Origin: Brachionus koreanus
Taxonomy: Eukaryota; Rotifera; Eurotatoria; Ploima; Brachionidae
Assembly (NCBI GenBank): GCA_016987375.1
Contig: PJRA01000453.1
Location: 921,517 to 985,516, forward strand
DNA: 64,000 nt
Reading direction: 5' to 3'
The translations under genes and the position numbers were made by a program. The notes under the pieces were generated by a model. That model made no database searches, had not been told where the DNA came from, and was given only the letters and a program-made list of their open reading frames with translations. Positions 31,258-41,663 of the stretch are shown here, in pieces (position 1 is the stretch's first letter; every line of letters begins with the position of its first letter).

Positions 31258-32043
31258 ATGATAAAACTAATATTATTTTTGTTTGTTTTATGCACTACAG
31301 TTAGTTCAGTACCTAATTGTTCAATCGATTTGTTTAACTTAAGCTATTTTTCTTTAGAAACAAATCAATTGAATATATCCTTTAACTTTAAAATTGACCT
31401 AATAGATAAAATGAACAATAATTGCAGCATAAGTTCTATTTTAATTGCCAAATCGAAAGATCTCATAGTTATGAAAGAACTTAAAGTCAATTTTGGTCTT
31501 AACGTATCCTCAGTTTTTGATAATCTATTTCCATTCGAGTCTTTTGAAATTTTAATTCATATTAAATTAGTGGCTTCAAACCAAGTTATAAAATACAAAA
31601 ATTTCAGTTCTTATAGTTGTTTTGGCATACCTGAAAAGCCAATCAATCTTCTATCGAACTATGATGGAGTTTCATTGAAGTTAGAATGGCAACGACCCAA
31701 CAAAATAAATGCACCCTTTATTTGCTATTATTTGATTGAGATAATACCGAAAAATGAATCTGACATTATTCAATTAAAAACTAATTTAACTTGGGTGAAA
31801 TTAACCAAAAATTATTTAAACAATAGCAAAGAAATTTTTATTAGTTCCATAAATGACATAAACTGTTATGAAAAAAATTTTGCGTTAAGTCATGAATGTG
31901 CACAGAATGGTATGACTTATCTTAAAAGTGAAAGAGTAAATTATTCGCTAAATATTTTTTCTAATGTTCAAGTACGAACCAAAAATGAATTAATTTCATC
32001 AAAACTGATATCAATTTTAATTATATTTCTATTTTTTTATTAA
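31258..32043 (+). CDS. Secreted, probably GPI-anchored six-Cys/FN3-like protein A
   Basis: A 261-residue protein of a family I do not recognise. An N-terminal signal peptide (MIKLILFLFVLCTTVSS) and a terminal hydrophobic tail without charged residues after it (LISILIIFLFFY) suggest entry into the secretory pathway and GPI anchoring. The second half looks like a fibronectin type III domain (about 128-195: strand pattern LKLEWQRP..., APFICYYLIEI). It has six cysteines in a pattern shared with the paralogue at 32904-33713 and many N-x-S/T glycosylation sequons. It has no introns. The paralogue lies 860 bp downstream on the opposite strand, across an assembly gap, so the pair is an inverted duplication. 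A role at the cell surface is inferred from topology only. Confidence 0.72.
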   Translation: MIKLILFLFVLCTTVSSVPNCSIDLFNLSYFSLETNQLNISFNFKIDLIDKMNNNCSISSILIAKSKDLIVMKELKVNFGLNVSSVFDNLFPFESFEILIHIKLVASNQVIKYKNFSSYSCFGIPEKPINLLSNYDGVSLKLEWQRPNKINAPFICYYLIEIIPKNESDIIQLKTNLTWVKLTKNYLNNSKEIFISSINDINCYEKNFALSHECAQNGMTYLKSERVNYSLNIFSNVQVRTKNELISSKLISILIIFLFFY

Positions 32044-32313
32044 TTTAAAAGTTTAATTTCATTCTTAAATCAATTCAAAATTATCAAAGAAAAAAATTTC
32101 AACTGATGTTTATTTTTATCATAAAAAATTATTTTTATTTTTTAAAAAATACTGACACAGTAACACACGTGATCCATTAAAGAGACAAAGTGAATCCATA
32201 ATTGATTTTAATGGAGTAAATATAATATTCTTTGTAATTAAACAGAAATCTTGAATCCATATATATGTGTTACAGAATATATGCTTAATGTTTTTGAATA
32301 TATGCTTTAATTA

Positions 32314-32400
32314 GGTTTTGTGAAATTTAGTACAATAGAACAGAACAAAAAGTTAAAAAGTATTATAACTATACTTTTAAAAGTCAAAAGCAAGTTCTGA
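32314..32400 (+). repeat. Dispersed repeat, copy 1
   Basis: It begins GGTTTTGTGAAATTTAGTAC. The first 22 nt match 35306-35327 at 21 of 22 positions, and weaker similarity (an A-rich stretch, then TATAACT) continues for roughly 50-70 nt. End points are approximate. Confidence 0.45.
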
Positions 32401-32444
32401 AAATACAAAATGGTGCAACATTCAAAGTTGCACTATTATCAGCA

Positions 32445-32592
32445 NNNNNNNNNNNNNNNNNNNNNNNNNNNNNNNNNNNNNNNNNNNNNNNNNNNNNNNN
32501 NNNNNNNNNNNNNNNNNNNNNNNNNNNNNNNNNNNNNNNNNNNNNNNNNNNNNNNNNNNNNNNNNNNNNNNNNNNNNNNNNNNNNNNNNNNN
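32445..32592. other. Assembly gap (Ns)
   Basis: A run of 148 N bases. It is preceded directly by a GTGCAAC...GTTGCAC hairpin and lies between two inverted paralogous genes, a context in which short-read assemblies commonly break. Confidence 0.99.
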
Positions 32593-32903
32593 TGAATTTC
32601 TTCTTTTTTTTTGTAAAATGTCTTAATAAACAATTTGTCTAAAAAGAAAGGGAAACAGAGAATAAAAATAAAACAAATACTGATTAGATTTATTTTTAAT
32701 AAAAAACTTAAAAAAAAAATCAAACAAGTTTTTATTTTTAAATTTCAAATGTATTAAAGTCAGTCAGTATTGACGGCCCATTTAATACTAATCAAATAGA
32801 ATATATTTGAAAATGTATTTTTCGATTCAATTTTATTTTTAGCTGCTTTAAATTGTTAAATTCAAATTTGAAAAAATTTATTTAATTAATTATTGAAAAG
32901 AAA

Positions 32904-33713
32904 TTAAACAAGATGAAAAATAAAACCAAATAAAATAATCACATAAATATGAAAAGACATTTTCAGACCAGTTGAAGAGTTTTCTGGCTTTGCTTTGTAG
33001 AAATAGTTTACATATTTGCTTGAAGTTTTAATTTCGTTAATATTTTTGCATTTCTCTGCTGCAGGATACATATCTTTATAGCACTCATAATCGTTAAAGG
33101 TGCTAACTCTTACTTCAAAATCACGATTCAAATTATCTGTAAAAGCATAAAAGTTTTCTTTCACTTTGTACTCAATACCCTTTGATTGATCCAAAAAACG
33201 TCTTATTACCAAATAATAGCAAATATCTGGAGCCCCTAGCACTAATGGCTTTTTCCAACTAATTTGTAGTCCATTTTCATTAGAACTCGATTTTAAGTCT
33301 AGAGGTTCACCAGGTGTACTAATACAAGAAAAGGATTCAAATGACATTTGTTCAATAATTTTTTGACTATTCTTCATTTTATAGCCCAAAGTTATATTGT
33401 ACAATCTTAAAGGTTCTAGTTTGTCTAAATTGTAAAAGTTAATTTTGTTGGTTTGGTTGGAATCAAGAGAAAAATTTATTTGTTTCTTATATTCTGGATC
33501 CGATTGAATTCTAATAACCAAATTTTCAAAGCATTCATTTGTGTATTCGTACATATTAGCCTGATTTGTTGATACTCGTATTGCTAAAGTTATTTTTGTT
33601 TCACTTACTATTGGCTCATACGACATTGTCACGTTAAAAGAATCTTCGAAACATTCGGATCGAATCGATCCTATTTTAACTAAAATAAAGAAATAAAATA
33701 TTATATTCAACAT
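32904..33713 (-). CDS. Secreted, probably GPI-anchored six-Cys/FN3-like protein B
   Basis: A 269-residue paralogue of the protein at 31258-32043. It has a signal peptide (MLNIIFYFFILVKIGSIRSE), the same six-cysteine order (SEC, NEC, FSC, DICYYL, YECYKD, EKC), and a FN3-like second half (LQISWKKP..., APDICYYLVIRR). A C-terminal hydrophobic tail after PENSSTG could serve as a GPI-attachment signal. Overall identity to A is low, but cysteine spacing and the APxICYYL core are retained, so the duplication is not recent. The gene is intronless and convergent with A. No named family is recognised. It might be a divergent cytokine-receptor-like or FN3 surface protein, but nothing in the sequence proves a function. 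Confidence 0.72.
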   Translation of the reverse strand: MLNIIFYFFILVKIGSIRSECFEDSFNVTMSYEPIVSETKITLAIRVSTNQANMYEYTNECFENLVIRIQSDPEYKKQINFSLDSNQTNKINFYNLDKLEPLRLYNITLGYKMKNSQKIIEQMSFESFSCISTPGEPLDLKSSSNENGLQISWKKPLVLGAPDICYYLVIRRFLDQSKGIEYKVKENFYAFTDNLNRDFEVRVSTFNDYECYKDMYPAAEKCKNINEIKTSSKYVNYFYKAKPENSSTGLKMSFHIYVIILFGFIFHLV

Positions 33714-33941
33714 TTTTTTTTAATTCGAAATTTTTTTTTTCAATTTTATAACTTTTTCTTATCTTTCTAAGATAAAAAAAATTAGCATATCATTGAAAAA
33801 ATTTTTTAAACATTTTTTTTTATTAAAATATTTGTATTTGTTTTATTTTTTTAATTTTGTTAAATACTTGATTAAATAGACATTTTTTTTAGTTCTTTAT
33901 TATTAAAATGAAACAAAAAAATAAATAAAAAATAAAATTTT

Positions 33942-34175
33942 CTAGTAAAAAATGCTTTTTTTCTTGGTATAACAAAGATTCTTTTTTTTGAAAAAATAAT
34001 CAAATTCTTGAGTAATGCGTCGTCTTCGTTCCATCTCTTCCATTTCTCGTTCCATCTCCTCCTGTCTTTTTCTCTCTTCTTCTAACTCGCGTTCCATCTC
34101 AGCTTTACGCCAGTATTCCCATCTTCGATCTTCCTGAATGCGATCAGCACAATTCGATGATATTTCTAATCCCAT
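33942..34175 (-). CDS. Small charged coiled-coil protein (hypothetical)
   Basis: A 77-residue ORF starting MGLEISSNCADRIQEDRRWE. Residues about 25-55 are almost only E, R, K and M in a heptad-like pattern (MERELEEERKRQEEMEREME), predicting a single charged helix or coiled coil; the tail is lysine- and aromatic-rich. The E/R block is GC-richer than its surroundings, unlike random AT sequence. A minus-strand AATAAA lies 40 nt past the stop (33897-33902). No homologue is recognised. It could be an isolated exon or simple-sequence coding, so confidence is moderate. Confidence 0.42.
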   Translation of the reverse strand: MGLEISSNCADRIQEDRRWEYWRKAEMERELEEERKRQEEMEREMEEMERRRRITQEFDYFFKKKNLCYTKKKSIFY

Positions 34176-35870
34176 TTCGAATATATTTTAAAATTTAAAA
34201 ATTATTGTGTCTTTTATACTAAAAGTTAGATTAATTTATTATTAATAAATTTCAAAATTGTTTTCGTAGGAAATTATTGTTGAGTAATCATTCTTTAAGC
34301 CAAGTATTCTCTAATTTCCTGAAATAATTTAAATACTTCAATGCTTAGTTGTGATTAAATAAGGCTGAAAAAAAAAACCAAGGTGAATCAATAATTTAAA
34401 AACAAGTGACATATTTTGCTTAATTTCAATTTAGTTTACTACTAGTCTGAAAAATCAATAATTCATTTAATCACCAATGACTAAAAGAGAAACAACTTTG
34501 AAAAATATTTTGATACTTTTTTTAAAAAGAATAAATAATTTTATTTAAAATCGATTGAATTATTTAAATGATTATTAAATAGCTTAAGGCACATAATTAT
34601 TATGATATTTTTAGCAGCCATAAGTCTAAATCTTTTTTAAAATTTAATCATAGTATTAATTGAAATTAAATTACGTTAATTTGAAATTCATCAATTTACG
34701 TAACTGTATGAATTTGACGTTTTTTATTTGAAAATGTTTAAAATCCGTTTTTTTTTCCTTATTTTTCTGGTAGGCTGTTTCTTCTATAAATTTCGGAATA
34801 TGAAATTTTGCATTATGGAAAAATCCTGACAGCTTTTTTGGAATCAATTCACAAGATTCTATCTGTTGGTTTTTATCTAGTATTTCACAGTTGCTTTAAA
34901 TATTTTCAGCTTTTTAATCAAGATAAAATTTCACTATTTTTAATCAAAGACATTTTTTTTTGGAAATGAATTAATTTGAAAGCTTTATTAGATAAACATT
35001 TTGATATTCATGACGCTGAAAATGAGCACTTAAATTAATTAAACTAATTCCCTGCTAACTAATAACTCGTAGCCAAATTCAAAATGAATGCATTTAGTTA
35101 TTTGATTAGTAAACTTTATTTAAATTTAAGCTCATTTTTTCATTTTATTTTAAATAAATTAGAAAATTAAATTTTAATTTTTTTTTCCAGAATAATGCGA
35201 TTTAAACAATTTATTCCTATTTACTTTACTTATTTGAAATAAAATTTAAAACCAAAAAAATTTTAAATATTTAATTTTAATTAAAATTTTGACTATTTCT
35301 TAATCGGTTTTGTGAAATTTGGTACAAAATAAAAAATTAGAGCAAAATTAATGCTAAAAAAGCTTATAACTTTTTGTTCAGATGCGTAAAGTCTCTGCAA
35401 AATGCCAAATTAAAGCTCTTAAGCCAAATTTGTCCAAATTTAAATTATTTTAAATTTGCAGTTTTACCAGATTGTTCATAAAAAGTTCAATTTTTAATTT
35501 TATAAGAATATTCAATATTTTTTATTATTTTCTAATGTAGTAAATTTCAAAAAACCTATTTAATCCAAAATAAAACATAAGAAAAAAATGTTATTTTTAA
35601 ATAATTTATTTAACATAATAACAATAATCAATAAAATAAATGAGAGCAAAATAAAATAATTAAAAACTGTCCATTGAAGTCACATTTTTTTTCATACAAT
35701 CTTCTTATTAAGCTTAAAATCGGAATCCACAATCATATTCTAAAATAATAAACAAAGACAAAAACAATGATAACAATAATAATAGCCCGAAAATATAAGC
35801 AATGTAAGCTTCAAAATTTCCCTACCCCTACTAACTTGATCTTTTTTTTCTTTTTTTTTTTTACATTAAT
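34176..35870. other. AT-rich intergenic region
   Basis: No coding exons seen. It contains the second copy of the GGTTTTGTGAAATTT repeat (35306-35400 region) and, near 35640-35830, the likely 3' UTR of RPRD2 on the minus strand. Confidence 0.5.
35306..35400 (+). repeat. Dispersed repeat, copy 2
   Basis: It begins GGTTTTGTGAAATTTGGTAC and matches the copy at 32314-32335 at 21 of 22 positions, then less well through TTATAACTTTTTGTTCAG. Same orientation as copy 1. Confidence 0.45.
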
Positions 35871-38068
35871 TTAATAGAATCTATTTCTATTGCTGTAATT
35901 ATTGGTACCGGAATTTTGATCAAGTCTATCTCTTTGTGAATTGACCGTGGGTATTCGATTATTGCTTCCATGTGAGTGTTGATAAGGCTTGAAACGGTTC
36001 GAAGGACGTTCATCACGTTTGCTGTTGTTCGGACTAATAATTGGATTACTCAAAAGTGGTCTCTTATGTTGCGTGTAATTAGTATCAGATTTTACATCAT
36101 TTTTTCGCTCTAACCTATTGGCTTTGGGGCTTTTGGCTGGTGGAGGTTGACTCAAAAGTGGAGAAATTGATTTTGATGAACCTGACGGACTAATATGAGC
36201 CTTGTTTTGATTCGGATAATATCCAGGAGGAGGTACATGATAGGGCATTTGATGTTGATACGGATCAATCATTAGCTGGTTTGGGGGAACACCAGGGACA
36301 GGCATGGGTGGCGGTGGAATCATGTTCATTGTTGGCTGGTACATTTGATAGGGTGGTGGAGGTGGTGGCGGGGGCGCCGGGACCATCATTGGACTGTAAC
36401 TAGGAGCTTGGGGCTGACCAAGCATGATTGGCGGCTGATAGACCTCATCTTTGGTAGGTGTTCCTGGCCGATTCGATTCCTGACTCATGTAGCTATTTTG
36501 GTAGCTTATACTAGATGGATTATAGAATTCATTGGACTGGTTGTATCCACTTGAATTTCCATTATTTACAAATTTTTGTAAAGAGTTAACTATAAATGAA
36601 AGATTTGAAGATTGAGTAGTGCTCTGTTGGGCTGTGCTTGTAGCTTCGCTTTGATTTGATGATTTATTGATAAATTTTGTCAAAAAGTCCAATGGACTGT
36701 TTGAAGATTGGGATGAATAGTCCGGGTTTTCATCGCGCACTGGAGTATTCGAGCGTTCTCGTTTCTTGACCTCGTCTTTTTTTTGTCGCCTCGGGTCCAA
36801 GTTAGCCCGGACTTGATTTTTGCCATTCGAACTTTGAGACAAACTATTTGACGTCTTCTGAGAACAATTCGAAACGGACACGTTTTGCTCATCGTCGGAC
36901 ATTTCCATGTCCATGGTTTCCAAATTTTTGTTTGATGTCGAAAACTTTGTCTCCATCATTTGGTCAAGTCGTTTCTTTACACCGTGAACTTTCATACCAT
37001 AGCTTCTGTATGCCTAAAAAATTTTAAATTATTTAAAATTTTTTCTCTTAAAAAAATTTTTTTTTTCAAATATTCAAATTTTTCTAATTTTCATTTAAGC
37101 AATTGTCATTAACACAGTTACAAAAAAAATTGAGAAAAATTTTTTTTTTAAAATTAGATTTTTTTTATTTGATTTGTAAAAAAAAGAGAAAATCAATTTA
37201 CATTGAACACGGTTTTGGCATCCTTGTATTGAGCGTCATAGAAAATTTCACTTTGTTTCAATAGATTAATCAATTGTCGCCTTTTTTCCAACTGTTCACT
37301 TAATTTGAGAACGTATTGATCCAATTTATTCGATGAGGTTTCGAATTCCATTTTAAACTTTTCACATTTGCTACGATCTCTATACTGGCGTATGTGATCA
37401 AAATTGATATCAAATATTCTTGTAGCCTCTATTTCTGTTTTTTCTTTTATAAGCTCTTTTGAAAACGATTCGAATGACTCGATCGAATCGCACAAATTTT
37501 TAACTTGAAATTCGGCAATAATTCTTTCGATTTCGTCTTTTTCAATCTCGGATGTATCGACAGTAGACTTGGGTTGAACAGGCTCGGGTGAACGAGTGAC
37601 AAGATCGGATTTGAAATTTAGGGTCGATAATAATTGATCAATGAATTGCTTGTCGTATACTTGACGCTCTAGCCAAACTTCAAGGACTCGTTGGACATTT
37701 TTTTTAATAGACTCAGAGCGGCAATTGGCAACCGCATCGTTTAGTACAGTTTTGAACGAGTCTTGGTAAATTTTAGCATTTTTGCGCTTGCAGTTTTGAA
37801 TTACGTCATTGGCCAAATAAAAAAGAGTTAATCTTTGTTTGATGGTGGTGTTGCTTTCGGCCATTTTTTTAAGCCACAATTTAGTAATTAGCTCGTGATG
37901 GTTCTTATGATGAATTATCCATAATGCTAGAGTTTGTATGCTTTCTTGAGATGGAGTACACTGATCTAGTTTGCGCATCAAATTTTCTTCATTAAACGAG
38001 CTACTTGGTGCTTTGGCTGTTACACTACTCGAAGCTGTCCCACTTGTTGTAGCAGCAATGCTGGTCAT
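35871..38068 (-). CDS. RPRD2: RPRD2-like CTD-interacting protein
   Basis: A nuclear protein that binds the phosphorylated C-terminal domain of RNA polymerase II. Exons 38068-37202 and 37013-35871 (188-nt intron, phase 0) give 669 residues. The CID (about 26-165) contains LFYLANDVIQNCKRKNA, the RPRD2 signature. A helical dimerisation region follows (about 185-300, including SEIFYDAQYKDAKTVFN), and the splice junction continues in the family frame with AYRSYG. The second exon encodes a low-complexity tail: an acidic MEMSDDEQ patch, a Ser/Gln-rich part, and a Pro-rich block with a run of eight prolines (about 500-560). Human RPRD2 is longer (about 1460) only through its disordered tail. RPRD1 is ruled out by the CID sequence and the tail. 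Confidence 0.9.
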
Positions 38069-38659
38069 TTTTTAAACTCAGAAATTATTATGTTGTTAGT
38101 CAGCTTTTTATTTTTTAAATTAATAAATTTTTTTCATATTTTTTTTATTCGGCTTGTTTTTCTTTTCGTTTAGTAAAAATAAATTATAAATTTTGCATTT
38201 TTATTTCTATGACTGAAATACTAGTGCTATTCGAACATGTCTTAGCAGAAAGTTTAGAATGAGTCTATTTCAATTATTTTCTCAATTTACATTTTTGCAT
38301 ATATAACTTAACATTTGTGAATATTTTTTTGATTCAATTATCAAAGGTGATAAATTTTTTTAAAAAGACTTTCTTTAATTTTTCCATAAAATCAACTTTA
38401 TGTTTATTTTTTCCCTGGAAATTTAATAGTTGGAATGATTTATTAAGAAAATTATTCAATTGAAATTAAATTTTATTATAAAAATTTGAATAAATTTTAA
38501 TTAAAAAAGAAAAAAATTAAATATACCATTGTTTAAAGCAATTTATTATGTTTTGGGACATTAAATTAAAATGTTTTTTTTTGTTTGTAAGAAGTGATGG
38601 AAATGGTCCGAAACAAATATTTGACAATAAATTATCTAAAAATTCTAACTAATAATTGA

Positions 38660-38911
38660 CCTTATTCTACCCTAGCTATTTTGAGTAACAGCTCCGATCT
38701 GACACAGAGGCTAGTGCATCGAGTTGATCATCTACAATTATTACCCAGTCGAAACCCAAAAAAAATGGTCCCCATTTTTTTGATGAAAGGGGTTTAAACA
38801 TGCGCCCCGTATTGCAGAGATATTTTGAAGATTTTTTCACGCTTAGTGGGTTTTGAATCCTCAATTTAAGTATGGCTAACACACAAATCGCTCGGCTATA
38901 TGAGCTTTTAA
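38660..38911 (-). mobile_element. tRNA-derived SINE candidate
   Basis: Read on the minus strand, this block of about 250 nt is clearly less AT-rich than its flanks. It opens with a pol III-type internal promoter: an A-box match TAGCCGAGCG (38898-38889) and a B-box match GATTCAAAACC (38859-38849), about 40 nt apart as in tRNAs. A tRNA-unrelated body follows, then the tail AGATCGGAGCTGTTACTCAA (38700-38681). That tail recurs at 49510-49491 with 16 of 20 identities. No terminal poly(A) or clear target-site duplication was found. The 108-codon ORF spanning this block is coincidental. An old tRNA gene fragment is the alternative. Confidence 0.5.
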
Positions 38912-41408
38912 AAAAAATTCTAACTAGATTTATTGAAAATGAATGAAAATCAAGCCTACAAAAATGGTATTCTTCTTTCTTTCGTTCTAAGTAAATGTCC
39001 AAGCCATCGTAATCTTTTTTTCTTAATGGATTGAATCGTTCTTAACGGACTTAATCGTTCTTAATTAATTTCTCTGAGCCATTTAGAATTTAATTAACTG
39101 ACTTAAAAAATTTTATTTTTAATAATAATCATTATAAATAAAAAATTTTATCAAAAATTTTATTTTTTTATTTAATAAATTTTATTTATAATATAATTTA
39201 AAATTAAAAAATTTAAAAAATTTTGAAATTTTATTTCTAACTAATAAAAAAGACGAAATTTCTAATGTAATTAATTTTTTCAAATAATTATAATTTCAAT
39301 TAAGCCTCTCTTCTTAATAAATTGGGCACACGAAGGTAAAAATCCGAAATTACAGACTTCCTTTAAAGAAGAAAAAATCCAGTAAAATTTGAGACAAAAA
39401 CAGATAGGTTCAAAAAGCATCTGACTAAGATAAATTTTATATTTTTTTAAAGGCATTTTTTCCTGGTCACAAAGATTGTTTACCAAGTAAAACTCAGAAA
39501 TTAAAATCCAATTCTAGTCCTATTGATTTATTTTAATAATTTTAAAATAATACCTTGATCGTGTTAAATTTTCCTATTAAATTTTTTAATTTGGATCAGA
39601 CTAAATGTCATTTTTTAAAATGGAAAATTTTCATTCTGTTTCAAAAATAAAATAATTAAAATTAATATTAATTTTAAGATTTTAAAAGAGATGAAAAACA
39701 TCACTTATGACCGATAGAGCCAATGTTGTTTTTCATGCCTTTCATGGTCATTTTTTTTTAACCATAAAAGATAATTATAGAATATTTGTTAATTTCAAAT
39801 TATTTTTCTGAAATCGAATTTGAATTTAGTAAACTAATATTAAAATTGATTTAAAGCTGATGTTTGATGATAAACTTATAGTTAAAGATAAATGGCGCTG
39901 TGAATTTCAATTTTAAATTGAACAAATTTCTTCCTTTTTTAAAAAAATTAAATTAAGCATCTTGTTTTTAATTCTTAAAAAATTTAAATTAATTTTCAGA
40001 AAATTATTTAATATTGTCTACATAGCTAGATTTAAAATTTTATTAATTACCAGCTGGAGTTTCTAATATTAAAATTGTAAAGATAATAAAAGTGCATCAA
40101 AGTATGTTTCACTATGTGCCATATTGCAGTTTATGATCATGTTAAACCAGTCAAATATTGTGCATATTTATATTTCTATATCAGAAATTTGCAGACCTAA
40201 AAAATTAAGTTTAACATTGAATGTTTAGTTTAAAATTATGCTTCTGCAATAAATTTTTTAAATCAAAAATATTTAAAAATTTTTTTTCTATGATAACTCT
40301 TGAGAATGATTATTTTAATTTTATCATAAAATTCAATTTGCTCACTATGTTGCTTTATTTTTTTTTAAATATAATTTTTTATCTTTAAACTTTAATTCAT
40401 TAGAAAACCAAGAAATATTTTTCAATTTGTTTTTGAAATTCATAATGCCAATGAATTTGATAATTTTTTAAAAATTACAAAAATTTTTATTAATTTCAAC
40501 TTTTTTTTATCACTTAATCATTTAGTTAAAAAATATATTATTTTTGTAGCTTATTAATAATTAGATTAATATTTTTTCAAATTTTTAAGATTTAATTTTT
40601 AAATTAAATATTTAACTAAGTAAGGCAAAAACGAAGAAAATTCGATTGTATTAATAAAATAGATTCAAATAATTATATGCTTCTGAGAAACAAACCAATT
40701 TATAGTTTCTAAATTTAAGTCTAATACGGAAAATTATATGTCTTAAACGAGAAAATTTTTTGTCGAATTTAGTTAATTAATTAAATGTTTGTTTAATAGT
40801 TTAAAAACTTTTTTCTCATGATTTAAACATTCATTATTCTGGAATTTATTTAGAAAAAAAAAATTTTTTATTTTTTTAAGATTTGTTCAAATAAACGTTT
40901 ACTTCATAAACTTAGCTATTTTTGCAGATTGACAGAATTTATTTCACTGATTTAAGTGATTAGAAGGTAATTTCATTTATTTGTTTTTGAAACCATTTTC
41001 TAATAAATCAAATTTCAAACATAATCAATTGTTGTACTTGATACTAAAATTTATTAATTTCTTTCAATTCGTATATTAATCTGAGCAATACTTTTTTTAC
41101 CATTTTAATTTTTGTTTGATTAAAAGAATCATTTATTATTATCGAATTAGAATTTTTAATCAAAAATATTTTTAATTTAAATATCGATGTATTATTTTAG
41201 CAAAATCTAAAATCAAAAATTTAAATTTATGTATTCAAAACAAAATTTGAATAATCTAAAAACAAAAATGTCTATTTGTGTTTCATCATCTTAGACATAT
41301 AAAAGACCTAAATAAATTTTTATTTCGTTGTTTAATTTAAAGCCTTTTAAAAAAACTTAATAATTTGATCTAATCTAAATAATCCAGTATATTTTTCTTT
41401 AGTTTTCA

Positions 41409-41663
41409 ATGAATTACAAAGACTCGAAAAAATCTAGTCACATTCAATTTGAAAAGTATGTCTCTCAAATTTATTATATTATATGTGATAGATTTATAAA
41501 CCAATACAATTTTCAAACAAGCCTCAATGCTTTAGACAATTCAAAAATGCATTTAGATTTAATTGAAGCTAAAGCTTATTTTCAAGTTTTATTAAGCCTG
41601 ATTAAACAAATATTAGAAATTTTATTTTTATTTATTCATAAGTATTCATTAATTTTGATGTAA
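41409..41663 (+). CDS. Uncertain 84-residue ORF
   Basis: Begins MNYKDSKKSSHIQFEKYVSQ after a pyrimidine-rich TTTTTCTTTAG. The first 60 residues have a more protein-like composition than other ORFs in this desert, including D, H, Q, S and C. The last 20 are hydrophobic AT-type residues and probably lie beyond a donor site. It could be a lone first exon or chance; no family is recognised and no second exon was found. Confidence 0.22.
   Translation: MNYKDSKKSSHIQFEKYVSQIYYIICDRFINQYNFQTSLNALDNSKMHLDLIEAKAYFQVLLSLIKQILEILFLFIHKYSLILM

Larger units (their letters stand above)
32044..32903. other. Convergent region between two FN3-like paralogues, with gap
   Basis: It contains the 3' ends of both paralogues, a dispersed-repeat copy starting at 32314, a small hairpin (32413-32433) and 148 unresolved bases. 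Apparent ORFs crossing the Ns are artefacts. Confidence 0.6.

Noticed and set aside
32410..32723. ORFs running through the N gap on both strands
   Set aside because: They consist mostly of X residues across unresolved bases and cannot be interpreted.
38676..39002. 108-codon minus-strand ORF
   Set aside because: It spans the SINE candidate including its A-box and B-box and continues into AT flank; composition and lack of any motif suggest an accidental open frame in repeat sequence.
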